64,000 nt of DNA from Undibacterium sp049340185. Its GTDB lineage: Bacteria; Pseudomonadota; Gammaproteobacteria; Burkholderiales; Burkholderiaceae_D. Positions 18,136 to 25,737 of the stretch are shown one piece after another. The DNA lies in the NCBI RefSeq assembly GCF_049340185.1, contig NZ_JBMPPC010000005.1:372001-436000 (forward strand), given 5' to 3'. A program made the position numbers and the translations under genes. Below the pieces are notes generated by a model. The model searched no databases. It had not been told where the DNA came from and saw nothing but the letters and a program-made list of their open reading frames with translations. Position 1 is the first letter of the stretch. Every line of letters begins with the position of its first letter.

Positions 18136-20124
18136 TTAATAATTCCCATCTTGGTTTAATTTGAAAATATTGTTCACTAATGAAATCAGAGCGAGGCTCT
18201 TGATTTCAGCGTTCCAAGCAAGCTCTAATGTCTTGGCGACTGCCAAAGGATTTTTTTGTAAGCTTGCAATATTTCCGAAGTTGGCAGCTGCTTTAGTTTT
18301 ATATGTCGTCCAATTTTCGCCGAACTCATTTTTAATGATTTCTGTAATATTACTTTTCCACATCGTCAAATTTTTTATTTCAATCGTTTCGCTCGGCCAA
18401 TGCAAAGTAGTATCGGCATTTAATAACTGCAAAATGGCTTTGTTTTCTTTTTTGTGTTGTGTTATTTCGTCGTTAATTTTTTTTAGTTTATTTATCTTTA
18501 TCTGCTCGGTGCTGTGAGCCAATTCTGCAATAACGGTCAGATCTTCTTTGTCAGTATCTGCGTCACAGATAACATACACAGGTATTTTCAGAGCTTGTGC
18601 TATACATATCGGATACATCAAATTGCTTTTTCCACCGACAGGTACAATATGCCAACCTTCTGACCTAAACTGGTCTGATTTTTTCATTAATTCCACATAG
18701 GTAATAACGTGTGCAATATCCTCAATTCCTTCTACGAGAAGAAGTTTTTTGCAAAAAAACATTTCATTTATTTCTGGGCGAAGTGTTGGGTATAGCTTGG
18801 CAAGCAAGCCTTTTGTTGGGACAAGTGTTTCTCCGACTTCTTGAAGTTTTACAGAAATTTCTTGATATCCAACAGAAGACACTTCCGAGTAACATGGATC
18901 AGACCATTCCCTCACAACACGGACTGAAGAAAAATTATCAGCCGGAATAAAATATGGGCTGTGTGAACATGCAATGACTTGGCATCCACCTTCAGATAAT
19001 GTTTGAATTACTTCGGATAAATATTTCGCTTGAGGTGGGTGCTGATAAAGTTCGGGTTCTTCGATCCCCATGATTAATGTTGGGCCGGTGCTTCCAATGG
19101 ACGCCAACTCTTGCAAGATTGAAAGCAGAAATGAGCGCTGCATTCCATGGCCAAATCTACCGAGTTCCCCATCAAAGCCTTTTTCTCCGACTAAAATATG
19201 TGCATATGGTTCTTCGACTTTTATACTTTTTTCTGGATCTTGTTTCCATTCAACTTTTGCTGTCACGGAGGGATTTGCCCAAACCTTTAATCGGCGTTCA
19301 ATTGATGTGGAAATATCCGATAGAACAGACTGTTCTGCGTCCAACATTTTCTGATATTCTAGTTTTACGTTCTCCCTTAGATCATTGACTTTGGCACTAA
19401 AATTTACTTTCGATCTAACTGCGCGTTCAAGCAATTGGCCAAGTGCTGAAGTTTTGGACTCTGTGGCTTCGGAAGTAACGTCTTTCGATGCGGACACAAA
19501 CACCCACTGAATATACTGAGCTAATTTATTTGTGCCTTTTGTTGCGCCATAGAATTGATCCTCAGATGGTATTAATTCACAATTTTCTAGATGTGTTTCT
19601 TCATAAGTGTTTAGAGCCGTTTCCATGTCAGTTTTTGTTTTTACTTGAGGAAGGTCTGGATACTTATTTATGAAATCATTGTAGATGCTCTGCAATTCAG
19701 GCACTTTCGCGCCTTCCTTGTTTTTTTCAAACCAAGCTTTAAAATCTTTCATTACCAATCGATTTCCGTACTGCTTTATTTCTGCTCGACCCGTATTAGA
19801 ATCAAATCTAGCAACTGCGGAGACTATTAGTACATCATGTCTCACGTAGGTCGATAAAGTCTCTTTTGCATCCTCAGTTAATTCATCGAATGTCACTGTA
19901 ATGCGAATTTCATCGGCCGTGTTTTTATGATGAAAATCATTTTCTGATAGTTTGCTCAAATCTGTTGTTGAGTCCTTAAATGATCTAAAAAATACGTTTA
20001 GAGCGTTAAGAATGGTGGATTTTCCAGCACCATTGGAACCAACGATGCAGTTGTAATTGTCAAATTTAATCGTTTCGTTTTTGAAAGCCCTAAAATTTTC
20101 AATTTTTACAGATTTGATTCTCAT
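18136..20124 (-). CDS. OLD-family ATP-dependent endonuclease (AAA ATPase + TOPRIM)
   Basis: This 662-aa protein has an N-terminal ABC/SMC-like ATPase split by an insertion: Walker A VGSNGAGKST (about residue 29-38), Walker B LIMGIEEPELYQHP and the H-loop ACSHSPYF. The C-terminal TOPRIM domain has LLLVEGIEDIAHV and VICDADTDKEDL, giving the acidic E...DxD metal site. This is the class 1 OLD layout; relatives cut DNA and include anti-phage proteins (GajA of Gabija, P2 Old). No UvrD-like helicase is present. The gene is visibly AT-richer than its neighbours, indicating transfer. It was followed by a second gene, now truncated. Confidence 0.88.
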   Translation of the reverse strand: MRIKSVKIENFRAFKNETIKFDNYNCIVGSNGAGKSTILNALNVFFRSFKDSTTDLSKLSENDFHHKNTADEIRITVTFDELTEDAKETLSTYVRHDVLIVSAVARFDSNTGRAEIKQYGNRLVMKDFKAWFEKNKEGAKVPELQSIYNDFINKYPDLPQVKTKTDMETALNTYEETHLENCELIPSEDQFYGATKGTNKLAQYIQWVFVSASKDVTSEATESKTSALGQLLERAVRSKVNFSAKVNDLRENVKLEYQKMLDAEQSVLSDISTSIERRLKVWANPSVTAKVEWKQDPEKSIKVEEPYAHILVGEKGFDGELGRFGHGMQRSFLLSILQELASIGSTGPTLIMGIEEPELYQHPPQAKYLSEVIQTLSEGGCQVIACSHSPYFIPADNFSSVRVVREWSDPCYSEVSSVGYQEISVKLQEVGETLVPTKGLLAKLYPTLRPEINEMFFCKKLLLVEGIEDIAHVITYVELMKKSDQFRSEGWHIVPVGGKSNLMYPICIAQALKIPVYVICDADTDKEDLTVIAELAHSTEQIKINKLKKINDEITQHKKENKAILQLLNADTTLHWPSETIEIKNLTMWKSNITEIIKNEFGENWTTYKTKAAANFGNIASLQKNPLAVAKTLELAWNAEIKSLALISLVNNIFKLNQDGNY

Positions 20125-20198
20125 TTTGCCCTTGTAATTTATTTTAAAATGAATTCAGCATCACACATGTTTTAAATCACCCAACCACAATCAAACTC

Positions 20199-20779
20199 TT
20201 ACTCCCCAGCCGAGCTCTGCACCAAAATCTTGGTAGTAACCCGTTCCGTCATTTCGTACACATGCGAGATCACAGCCACCTTACGACCTATGGCTTGCAG
20301 GCTGTTTTGGACGTCCATCGCTACGCGCAGGGTGTCTGCGTCGAGGCTGCCGAAGCCTTCGTCGATGAATAACGATTCAACGCGTACCCGGTTCGATGAT
20401 AGCGATACCATGCCTAGTGCCAGCTCTAATGAGACAAGAGAAGATTCGCCGCCCATGCCCTGGGGTCTATCACCATCAGCGCCAGCGAGTCGTTGATGCG
20501 TTGCAGGCGGTAGCTGTGTGATAGTTCGTACAGGTGGCGACTGGAGTAGTCTAGCAATAAGTCTAGCGTATATTGCTGCGTGTAATCGCTGAATTTTTTG
20601 CCGTCGGCGGAACCTATCAGCTCGTTCAAGTTGCCCTAGAGTTTGTATTTGGACTCTTGCTGTGCCATGTGTTGTAGTATGTCGGCTGCTTGGGTATGGC
20701 GTGCTTTGTCTTGCGCGACGCTGGTGTGCAGTTGGCTAGCGGTTGCCTGAATTTTTTGGCGTTCTGCGGGCTCGACTTA
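20199..20779 (-). pseudogene. sbcC: Remnant of sbcC (3' part of exonuclease SbcCD ATPase gene)
   Basis: Several frames together encode the SbcC C-terminus: RQKIQATASQLHTSVAQDKA, then NELIGSADGKKFSDYTQQYT, LDLLLDYSSRHLYELSHSYR, and finally GGESSLVSLELALG with VESLFIDEGFGSLDADTL (signature and Walker B). The gene is broken by a TAG where the family has tryptophan (20636-20638), by a frameshift with a short deletion near 20455-20475, and by loss of everything upstream of about 20779. The original 5' two thirds and sbcD are absent, so this is a dead gene at the island edge. Confidence 0.85.
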
Positions 20780-20860
20780 ATTCGGGACAAATAGTACAAA
20801 TAGGTGGCGCATCCAATTCCCAAATTGGATGTCAATGGACGTTAAGAACGCTTAGAAAAC

Positions 20861-20898
20861 AAAAAACCCGCTTTAGCCTAAGCTAAAAGCGGGTTTTT
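20861..20898. terminator. Strong bidirectional intrinsic terminator
   Basis: AAAAAACCCGCTTTAGC (20861-20877) pairs with GCTAAAAGCGGGTTTTT (20882-20898) with a four-base loop. The T-run on both strands allows termination either way; it ends the tRNA-Met transcript from the right and shields it from the island. Confidence 0.9.
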
Positions 20899-20930
20899 CA
20901 TACGTCTTAGGTATTCCTAAAGCGAAATTC

Positions 20931-21007
20931 TGGTGGTGATAGGTGGACTTGAACCACCGACCCCAGCATTATGAGTGCTGTGCTCTAACCAACTGAGCTA
21001 TATCACC
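20931..21007 (-). tRNA. tRNA-Met (anticodon CAT)
   Basis: The reverse strand folds as a standard 77-nt tRNA including an encoded CCA: acceptor GGTGATA/TATCACC, D-stem GCTC/GAGC, anticodon stem CAGCA/TGCTG around the loop CTCATAA (anticodon CAT), and T-stem GGTGG/CCACC with TTCAAGT. The 7-bp acceptor is fully paired, which fits an elongator methionine tRNA (an initiator would have an unpaired 1-72). A CAT anticodon can also belong to tRNA-Ile2, which I cannot exclude. Confidence 0.93.
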
Positions 21008-21019
21008 AAGAAGCCCGAA

Positions 21020-21048
21020 ATTATGCCATTTTGACTTATTGGTGTCAA
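21020..21048 (-). promoter_or_regulatory. Sigma-70 promoter of tRNA-Met
   Basis: On the minus strand TTGACA (21043-21048) and CATAAT (21020-21025) are separated by exactly 17 bases and lie about 13 bases before the mature tRNA 5' end. This is a near-consensus promoter. Confidence 0.85.
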
Positions 21049-21096
21049 TATCAAATGGCGATTTTCATTATCAATGTTTGATGCTTGCCTTTTTTG

Positions 21097-22035
21097 TTAG
21101 GAATTTCGATAAGAAATGGCGTGCTGGAGCAGGGTTTCTGTCGGGTTTTTACCCAGGCAATCAATGACGGTGCGCTCGGGGATGGAGCGTAGCCAGGTGA
21201 GCTGGCGCTTGGCTAGCTGGCGGGTGGCGATGATGCCGCGTTCGCGCATGTCGTTTAGGTCGCAGGTGCCGTCGAGATATTCCCATGCTTGGCGATAGCC
21301 GACACAGCGCATCGATGGCAGGTCGGGATGCAGGTCGCCGCGTGCGCGCAGGTGGCGTACTTCGTCCAGAAAACCTTGCTCCAGCATGATGTCAAAGCGT
21401 CTGGCAATACGCTGGTGCAGGATAGCGCGGTCGGATGGTTCCAGCGACAGCGAGAGCATTTCGAACGGCATTTCGGCTTTTGGTTGTTGTGCCAGCAGTT
21501 CGGACATCGGCTGGCCTGTTAGTGCAATGATCTCCAGTGCGCGCTGGATGCGTTGCGAGTCGTTTGGCTTTAATCGTGCGGCAGTTATCGGGTCCAGCGT
21601 GGCTAGCCGGGCATGCAGTGCGGGGGTGCCGTCGCGTGCGGCTTCGGCGTCGAGTTCGGCGCGCAGTGCCTGATCGGCTGCGGGCAGGTCGTCGAGGCCG
21701 TTGATCAGGGCTTTGAAATACATCATCGTGCCGCCGACCAGTAGAGGGAGCTTGCCACGCGCAGCGATCTCGTCCACGAGTCGCCTGGTGTCGATGAGAA
21801 ACTGGGCAACGGAGTAGGCATCGGCCGGATCGATAATGTCGATCAGGTGATGCGGTGCCGATGCGAGTTCTGCTGCGCTGGGTTTGGCGGTGCCGATGTC
21901 CATCTCGCGATACACCAGTGCCGAATCGACGGAGATGATCTCGGCTGGAATGTGGCGGGCGATTTCGAGCGCGGCAGCCGTTTTGCCCGAGGCGGTCGGG
22001 CCCATGATGGCGATGACCTTGTGACGTGTGCTCAT
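21097..22035 (-). CDS. miaA: tRNA dimethylallyltransferase MiaA
   Basis: MiaA (312 aa) transfers a dimethylallyl group to A37 of tRNAs that read UNN codons. The P-loop GPTASGKT is at residues 12-19, followed by ISVDSALVYREMDIGTAKPS and the DLPSMRCVGYRQAWEYLDG segment typical of the family. Downstream of mutL in the same direction, as in many proteobacteria, although a 382-bp gap with repeat debris now separates them. Confidence 0.97.
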   Translation of the reverse strand: MSTRHKVIAIMGPTASGKTAAALEIARHIPAEIISVDSALVYREMDIGTAKPSAAELASAPHHLIDIIDPADAYSVAQFLIDTRRLVDEIAARGKLPLLVGGTMMYFKALINGLDDLPAADQALRAELDAEAARDGTPALHARLATLDPITAARLKPNDSQRIQRALEIIALTGQPMSELLAQQPKAEMPFEMLSLSLEPSDRAILHQRIARRFDIMLEQGFLDEVRHLRARGDLHPDLPSMRCVGYRQAWEYLDGTCDLNDMRERGIIATRQLAKRQLTWLRSIPERTVIDCLGKNPTETLLQHAISYRNS

Positions 22036-22417
22036 ACTGCCTGTTTGGTTAAGGTTGATAACATCGGTGTTGATATAAATAGATCAGGATTACCAGTGGG
22101 ACTTATGCAAAATCAAGACATCTCACCACATAGACTCGGAGACGCAGAGAAAAGGCAAGAGTGGCAGAAGTAAGGAGGCCATGACGTAACGGTTAAAAAG
22201 TTTTTAGAAGTTCCTGACAATGAACCCGCAATGTTGACGCGGCTTGCAGAGGCATTTCGTGCCAGGAGGCGCATGCTGCTTAGGGATTCATTTCTAAAAT
22301 TTCCTTGATGTTGATATCCTATGTAGCCGTTTTACGCCTATTTTTTTCTGTGTCTCCGCGTCTTCGCGTCTCCGAGGTGTGCGGCTTTACTGTTTGCGTT
22401 TGTCCTATAGGTACGTC
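22036..22417. other. Intergenic repeat debris between mutL and miaA
   Basis: The stretch carries an imperfect inverted repeat: CTCGGAGACGCAGAGAAAA (22136-22154) against the reverse complement of 22347-22376 (TCTGTGTCTCCGCG and CGCGTCTCCGAG). Between them is a short frame without a proper start, about 22192-22308, reading KKFLEVPDNEPAMLTRLAEA and onward, which may be the tail of a lost gene. I recognise no gene here. It looks like an insertion-and-decay scar in an otherwise coupled gene pair. Confidence 0.5.
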
Positions 22418-24322
22418 TTATTGACCGCGCAAAAACATTTTATCGAGGTCGTTCAATCCCAGTTGTACCCAGGTCGGACGGCCGTGATTGCACTGGTCGG
22501 CGCGCTCGGTCTGTTCCATCTGGCGGAGCAGGGCGTTCATTTCGATGACAGTCAGGCTGCGATTGGCGCGCACGGCGGTGTGGCAGGCCAGCGTGCCCAA
22601 TAACTCGTTGCGGCGGTCAATCAGCACTCGCGAACCGCCGAATTCTCTGACCTCACGCAGCACATCACGTGCCAGCGACTGGGCATCAGCATTTTTGAGT
22701 AAGGCAGGTACTGAACGCACTGCCAGCGTGGTCGGAGAGATTGCGGCAATATCGAAACCCAATGCCTGCAAGGTAGCCTGATGCTCTTCTGCCGTGCCCA
22801 CTTCTACGCCATCGGCATAAAACGTCACAGGGATCAGCATAGGCTGAACCGGCATGCTATTGGCATCGAGCGCATTTTTTAATTGCTCATACAAGATGCG
22901 TTCATGCGCTGCATGCATGTCAACCAGCACCAGTCCCTTGCTGTTTTGTGCCAGGACATACACGCCATGCAACTGCGCCAGCGCAAAGCCGAGCGGATGC
23001 TCGTCTGCCGGTAATTCAGTTCCACCTATCGGCGTTGAATTGCCGGTTCGATTCTCATTATTCTGGTCACGGGCGAACAAGGCACCGTAATTTTGCAAGC
23101 TCTGGGCAACTCCGGTCTGCGCGGTGTGTTGCGGCGCGTAGTCGTAGCCGTAGCCGCTCTGACCCAGTGGTTGTGGTGAAAATTGCGCACCGAATGTAGT
23201 TTGTTCACCGCTTAGCCAGGGCATTCTGCCGTTTGATGTTGTGTTCGCTGCGTTGGTTGTATTGATTGCACCATTGAGTTGCGGCGCCATTGCTGTGGCA
23301 GGTGCCGGGACGGTGCCAAATGCCGTGGCCGACGTTTGTGCCAGAGCGCGGTTCACCGCATGAAATACAAACTGATGTACCGCACGGCTATCGCGAAACC
23401 GGACTTCAATTTTTGACGGATGGACATTGACATCGACCAGCGCCGGATCAAGGTCGAGCGCCAGTACGTAGGACGGGTAACGGTCGCCGTGCAACACATC
23501 CTGATAGGCGGCACGGACAGCGTGGGTCAGCAATTTATCCCGGACAAAGCGGCCATTGACATAGAAAAATTGGGCGTCGGCGCGACCTTTCGATGCGGTT
23601 GGCAAACCGACAAAACCGTGCAGGCGCAATGGCCCTGCGCTCTCGTCTAGTGGCAGGCGGGCATTGGCAAAGGCCTCACCCAGAATATGAGCGCTGCGCT
23701 TATCAATCGCGCTAACATTCCAGTGATCGACCGCTCTGCCGTTGTGCGATAACGAAAATGTCACATCGGGACGCGCCAACGCAATGCGGCGCACGACTTC
23801 GGCGCAATGACCGAACTCGGTTTGTTCGGATTTTAAAAATTTGCGACGCGCCGGTGTGTTGTAGTACAGGTCCTGGACATCCACCGTTGTGCCTTGCGCG
23901 CCGGAGGCGGGAGAGATTTTGCCATTCTCAATTTGCCACGCATGCGGGGCTTCCGCTGTGCGGGTGGTCAGTGTGAGTAGGGCAACGGAGGCAATTGATG
24001 CCAGCGCTTCACCGCGGAAACCCAGCGTGGCCACGTTCTCCAACTCCGTCAGCGACGCGATCTTGGATGTCGCATGACGTGCGACGGCCAGAGGTAATTG
24101 ATCTGCCGGGATGCCACGCCCGTTGTCGCTAATAGCAATGCGTTTGACGCCACCTTCTTCAAGCCGGATCTGGATGCTGCTAGATCCTGCATCCAGCGCA
24201 TTTTCCAGTAACTCCTTCACTACGGCGGATGGCCGCTCGACCACCTCGCCTGCGGCGATTTGGGAGATCAGTTGATCAGACAGGGCTTGGATAGGGCGGT
24301 GGGGAGTGGATGTCTCGTTCAT
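22418..24322 (-). CDS. mutL: DNA mismatch repair protein MutL
   Basis: MutL (634 aa) links MutS mismatch recognition to downstream strand removal. The GHKL ATPase is intact: IAAGEVVERPSAVVKELLEN (about residue 21-40), DNGRGI, and TLGFRGEALASIASV. A long low-complexity linker (about 330-440, rich in Asn, Thr, Gln) leads to the C-terminal dimerisation domain with LGFALAQLHGVYVLAQN and HAAHERILYEQLK. The C-terminus has ACHTAVRANRSL. I see no clear DQHA(x)2E(x)4E nuclease motif (it reads DMHAAHERILYE, a close variant), so endonuclease activity is uncertain. Confidence 0.96.
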   Translation of the reverse strand: MNETSTPHRPIQALSDQLISQIAAGEVVERPSAVVKELLENALDAGSSSIQIRLEEGGVKRIAISDNGRGIPADQLPLAVARHATSKIASLTELENVATLGFRGEALASIASVALLTLTTRTAEAPHAWQIENGKISPASGAQGTTVDVQDLYYNTPARRKFLKSEQTEFGHCAEVVRRIALARPDVTFSLSHNGRAVDHWNVSAIDKRSAHILGEAFANARLPLDESAGPLRLHGFVGLPTASKGRADAQFFYVNGRFVRDKLLTHAVRAAYQDVLHGDRYPSYVLALDLDPALVDVNVHPSKIEVRFRDSRAVHQFVFHAVNRALAQTSATAFGTVPAPATAMAPQLNGAINTTNAANTTSNGRMPWLSGEQTTFGAQFSPQPLGQSGYGYDYAPQHTAQTGVAQSLQNYGALFARDQNNENRTGNSTPIGGTELPADEHPLGFALAQLHGVYVLAQNSKGLVLVDMHAAHERILYEQLKNALDANSMPVQPMLIPVTFYADGVEVGTAEEHQATLQALGFDIAAISPTTLAVRSVPALLKNADAQSLARDVLREVREFGGSRVLIDRRNELLGTLACHTAVRANRSLTVIEMNALLRQMEQTERADQCNHGRPTWVQLGLNDLDKMFLRGQ

Positions 24323-24366
24323 CCCAAGATTATACCTGTGCTCGTCATCAAAATTGGATGGGCGTT

Positions 24367-24614
24367 AGGGTCTGCTAACGATCGGGTCGGGAGATGCGTT
24401 CATGTCAGGGCGCAGGATGGCAAGGCGCGCATCGCCGCTGAGGCTGGTGCCTCAGCAAGAGGGGCAACGCAGTCCATCGTGTCTCCTGACATGAACCCTA
24501 CGGGAATGGCCTGATAGAGAAAATGAGAGCACGTGGCGTTCTGAGCGTCACTTCTGTCTCGCACCGTGCTTCTTCAGAATCATTCGCACTCCCGATTCGA
24601 TTGTTAGCAGACCC
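24367..24614. mobile_element. MITE-like element with long terminal inverted repeats and TA flanks
   Basis: A 248-bp gene-free element starts GGGTCTGCTAACGATCGGG and ends with the near-perfect reverse complement (GATTCGATTGTTAGCAGACCC), giving inverted ends of about 25 bp. It is flanked by TA on both sides (24365-24366 and 24615-24616), as produced by IS630/Tc1-type transposition. Inside is a second perfect 12-bp inverted repeat, GTTCATGTCAGG (24397-24408) and CCTGACATGAAC (24485-24496), plus a small TGAGGC/GCCTCA hairpin. It lacks a transposase and would need one in trans. It lies just upstream of the dedA-like gene. Confidence 0.8.
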
Positions 24615-24647
24615 TAGTGTATGATTGCGCCGCTACCGAGGAGAATT

Positions 24648-25292
24648 ATGGATTTCATGCAGTTACTGGACATGCTTTTACATGTCGATAAATCATTGGG
24701 ATTGGTTATTCAGCAATACGGGACATTGGTCTATGTCGTCTTATTCGCGATTATTTTTTCTGAAACCGCATTTGTGATTTTGCCGTTTTTGCCTGGCGAT
24801 TCACTACTGTTTATTGCAGGCACTTTCTGCGCCCGTGGTGATATGGACCTCTGGTTACTCATGACACTGCTGATCGTCGCATCGATCACCGGTAATTCGC
24901 TGAATTATTGGATAGGCAGCATGATCGGTCACAAAGTGCTGGAGCGCGAGCATAAATGGATAGACCGTAATGCAATCAAAAAGACCCACGAATTTTATGA
25001 AAAACACGGCGGCAAGACCGTTGTGCTAGCACGGTTTGTGCCGCTGGTACGCACCTTTGCCCCGTTCGTTGCCGGCTTGTCAGACATGACGCATAAGACT
25101 TTTCAGGTCTACAACATACTCGGCGCTTTGTTCTGGGTGTTCTCTGTCGTCTTAGCAGGCTATTTTTTCGGTAATATCCCTTTTGTCCGCGAGCATCTGA
25201 ATGCGATTGTGCTGGTCGGTGTCGGTGCAGCCGTATTTCCGATTGTGCTCGGTGCTCTGTGGAAAGTCGGCCGGAGAATGTTGAGAAAATAA
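24648..25292 (+). CDS. DedA/VTT-family membrane protein
   Basis: This 214-aa inner-membrane protein belongs to the DedA family (SNARE-associated/VTT domain), linked to undecaprenyl-phosphate or phospholipid recycling and membrane homeostasis. Typical segments are FSETAFVILPFLPGDSLLF, the family hallmark near residue 40-60, and ARFVPLVRTFAPFVAGLSDM (about 130-150). The start at 24648 follows GAGGAGA; a frame from 24621 is longer but has no ribosome site. The MITE ends 33 bases upstream and may have replaced the native promoter region. Confidence 0.92.
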   Translation: MDFMQLLDMLLHVDKSLGLVIQQYGTLVYVVLFAIIFSETAFVILPFLPGDSLLFIAGTFCARGDMDLWLLMTLLIVASITGNSLNYWIGSMIGHKVLEREHKWIDRNAIKKTHEFYEKHGGKTVVLARFVPLVRTFAPFVAGLSDMTHKTFQVYNILGALFWVFSVVLAGYFFGNIPFVREHLNAIVLVGVGAAVFPIVLGALWKVGRRMLRK

Positions 25293-25295
25293 ACC

Positions 25296-25697
25296 ATGAA
25301 AACGCAGCTGCAAACCATCTGGCTACATCCCGCTGCACCGGCAAAACCGGCGCCGGGACAAGCTTGTAACGGTTGTGGCGTGTGTTGTGCGGCAGAGCCT
25401 TGTCCTGTCGCTCGGATCTGGCTGAGGCAGCGACAAGGTGCATGCCGTGCCTTGCAGTGGAGTGACGATCATCAGCGATATCGTTGCGGCCTGTTGTTGT
25501 CGCCTGCTACGTATTTGCGTTGGATGACTTACTTGCCGTCTTTTTTGCCGCCTTTCGTCCGCTCAGGTGCCGAGCGTTTAGCGCAGAATTTTTTGCAGCG
25601 TCTTTTGCAACGTCTGTTTCGCCGCTGGATTGCCTCGGGCATTGGTTGTGATTCGGATGTCGAAGTCCAGATCCAGAATGCCGACCTGAAACCTTAG
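25296..25697 (+). CDS. Conserved cysteine-rich small protein (YkgJ-like motif)
   Basis: This 133-aa protein has a cysteine cluster near the N-terminus, CNGCGVCC followed by EPCPVAR (about residues 24-40), reminiscent of YkgJ-type proteins that bind zinc or an iron-sulfur centre. More cysteines follow (GACRALQW, YRCGLLLSP). The C-terminal half is basic and hydrophobic. It begins three bases after the dedA stop, so the two are co-transcribed. Function is unknown. Confidence 0.72.
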   Translation: MKTQLQTIWLHPAAPAKPAPGQACNGCGVCCAAEPCPVARIWLRQRQGACRALQWSDDHQRYRCGLLLSPATYLRWMTYLPSFLPPFVRSGAERLAQNFLQRLLQRLFRRWIASGIGCDSDVEVQIQNADLKP

Positions 25698-25712
25698 ATC
25701 AACTCCTCCGAA

Positions 25713-25734
25713 TTGACGCTGGAAAACGCGTCAA
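25713..25734. terminator. Hairpin between convergent genes
   Basis: TTGACGC (25713-25719) pairs with GCGTCAA (25728-25734) around an 8-base loop, between the ends of the rightward small gene and the leftward amiC. No T-run follows, so termination strength is doubtful. Confidence 0.35.
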
Positions 25735-25737
25735 CGT

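Noticed and set aside
17943..18149. Alternative 68-codon frame overlapping the truncated ORF
   Set aside because: It overlaps the OLD stop, has no family character, and the competing frame at 18135 fits the operon junction exactly.
20931..21007. tRNA-Met as attachment site of an integrative element
   Set aside because: I found no second copy of the tRNA 3' end in the adjacent island and no integrase gene other than the chromosomal xerD.
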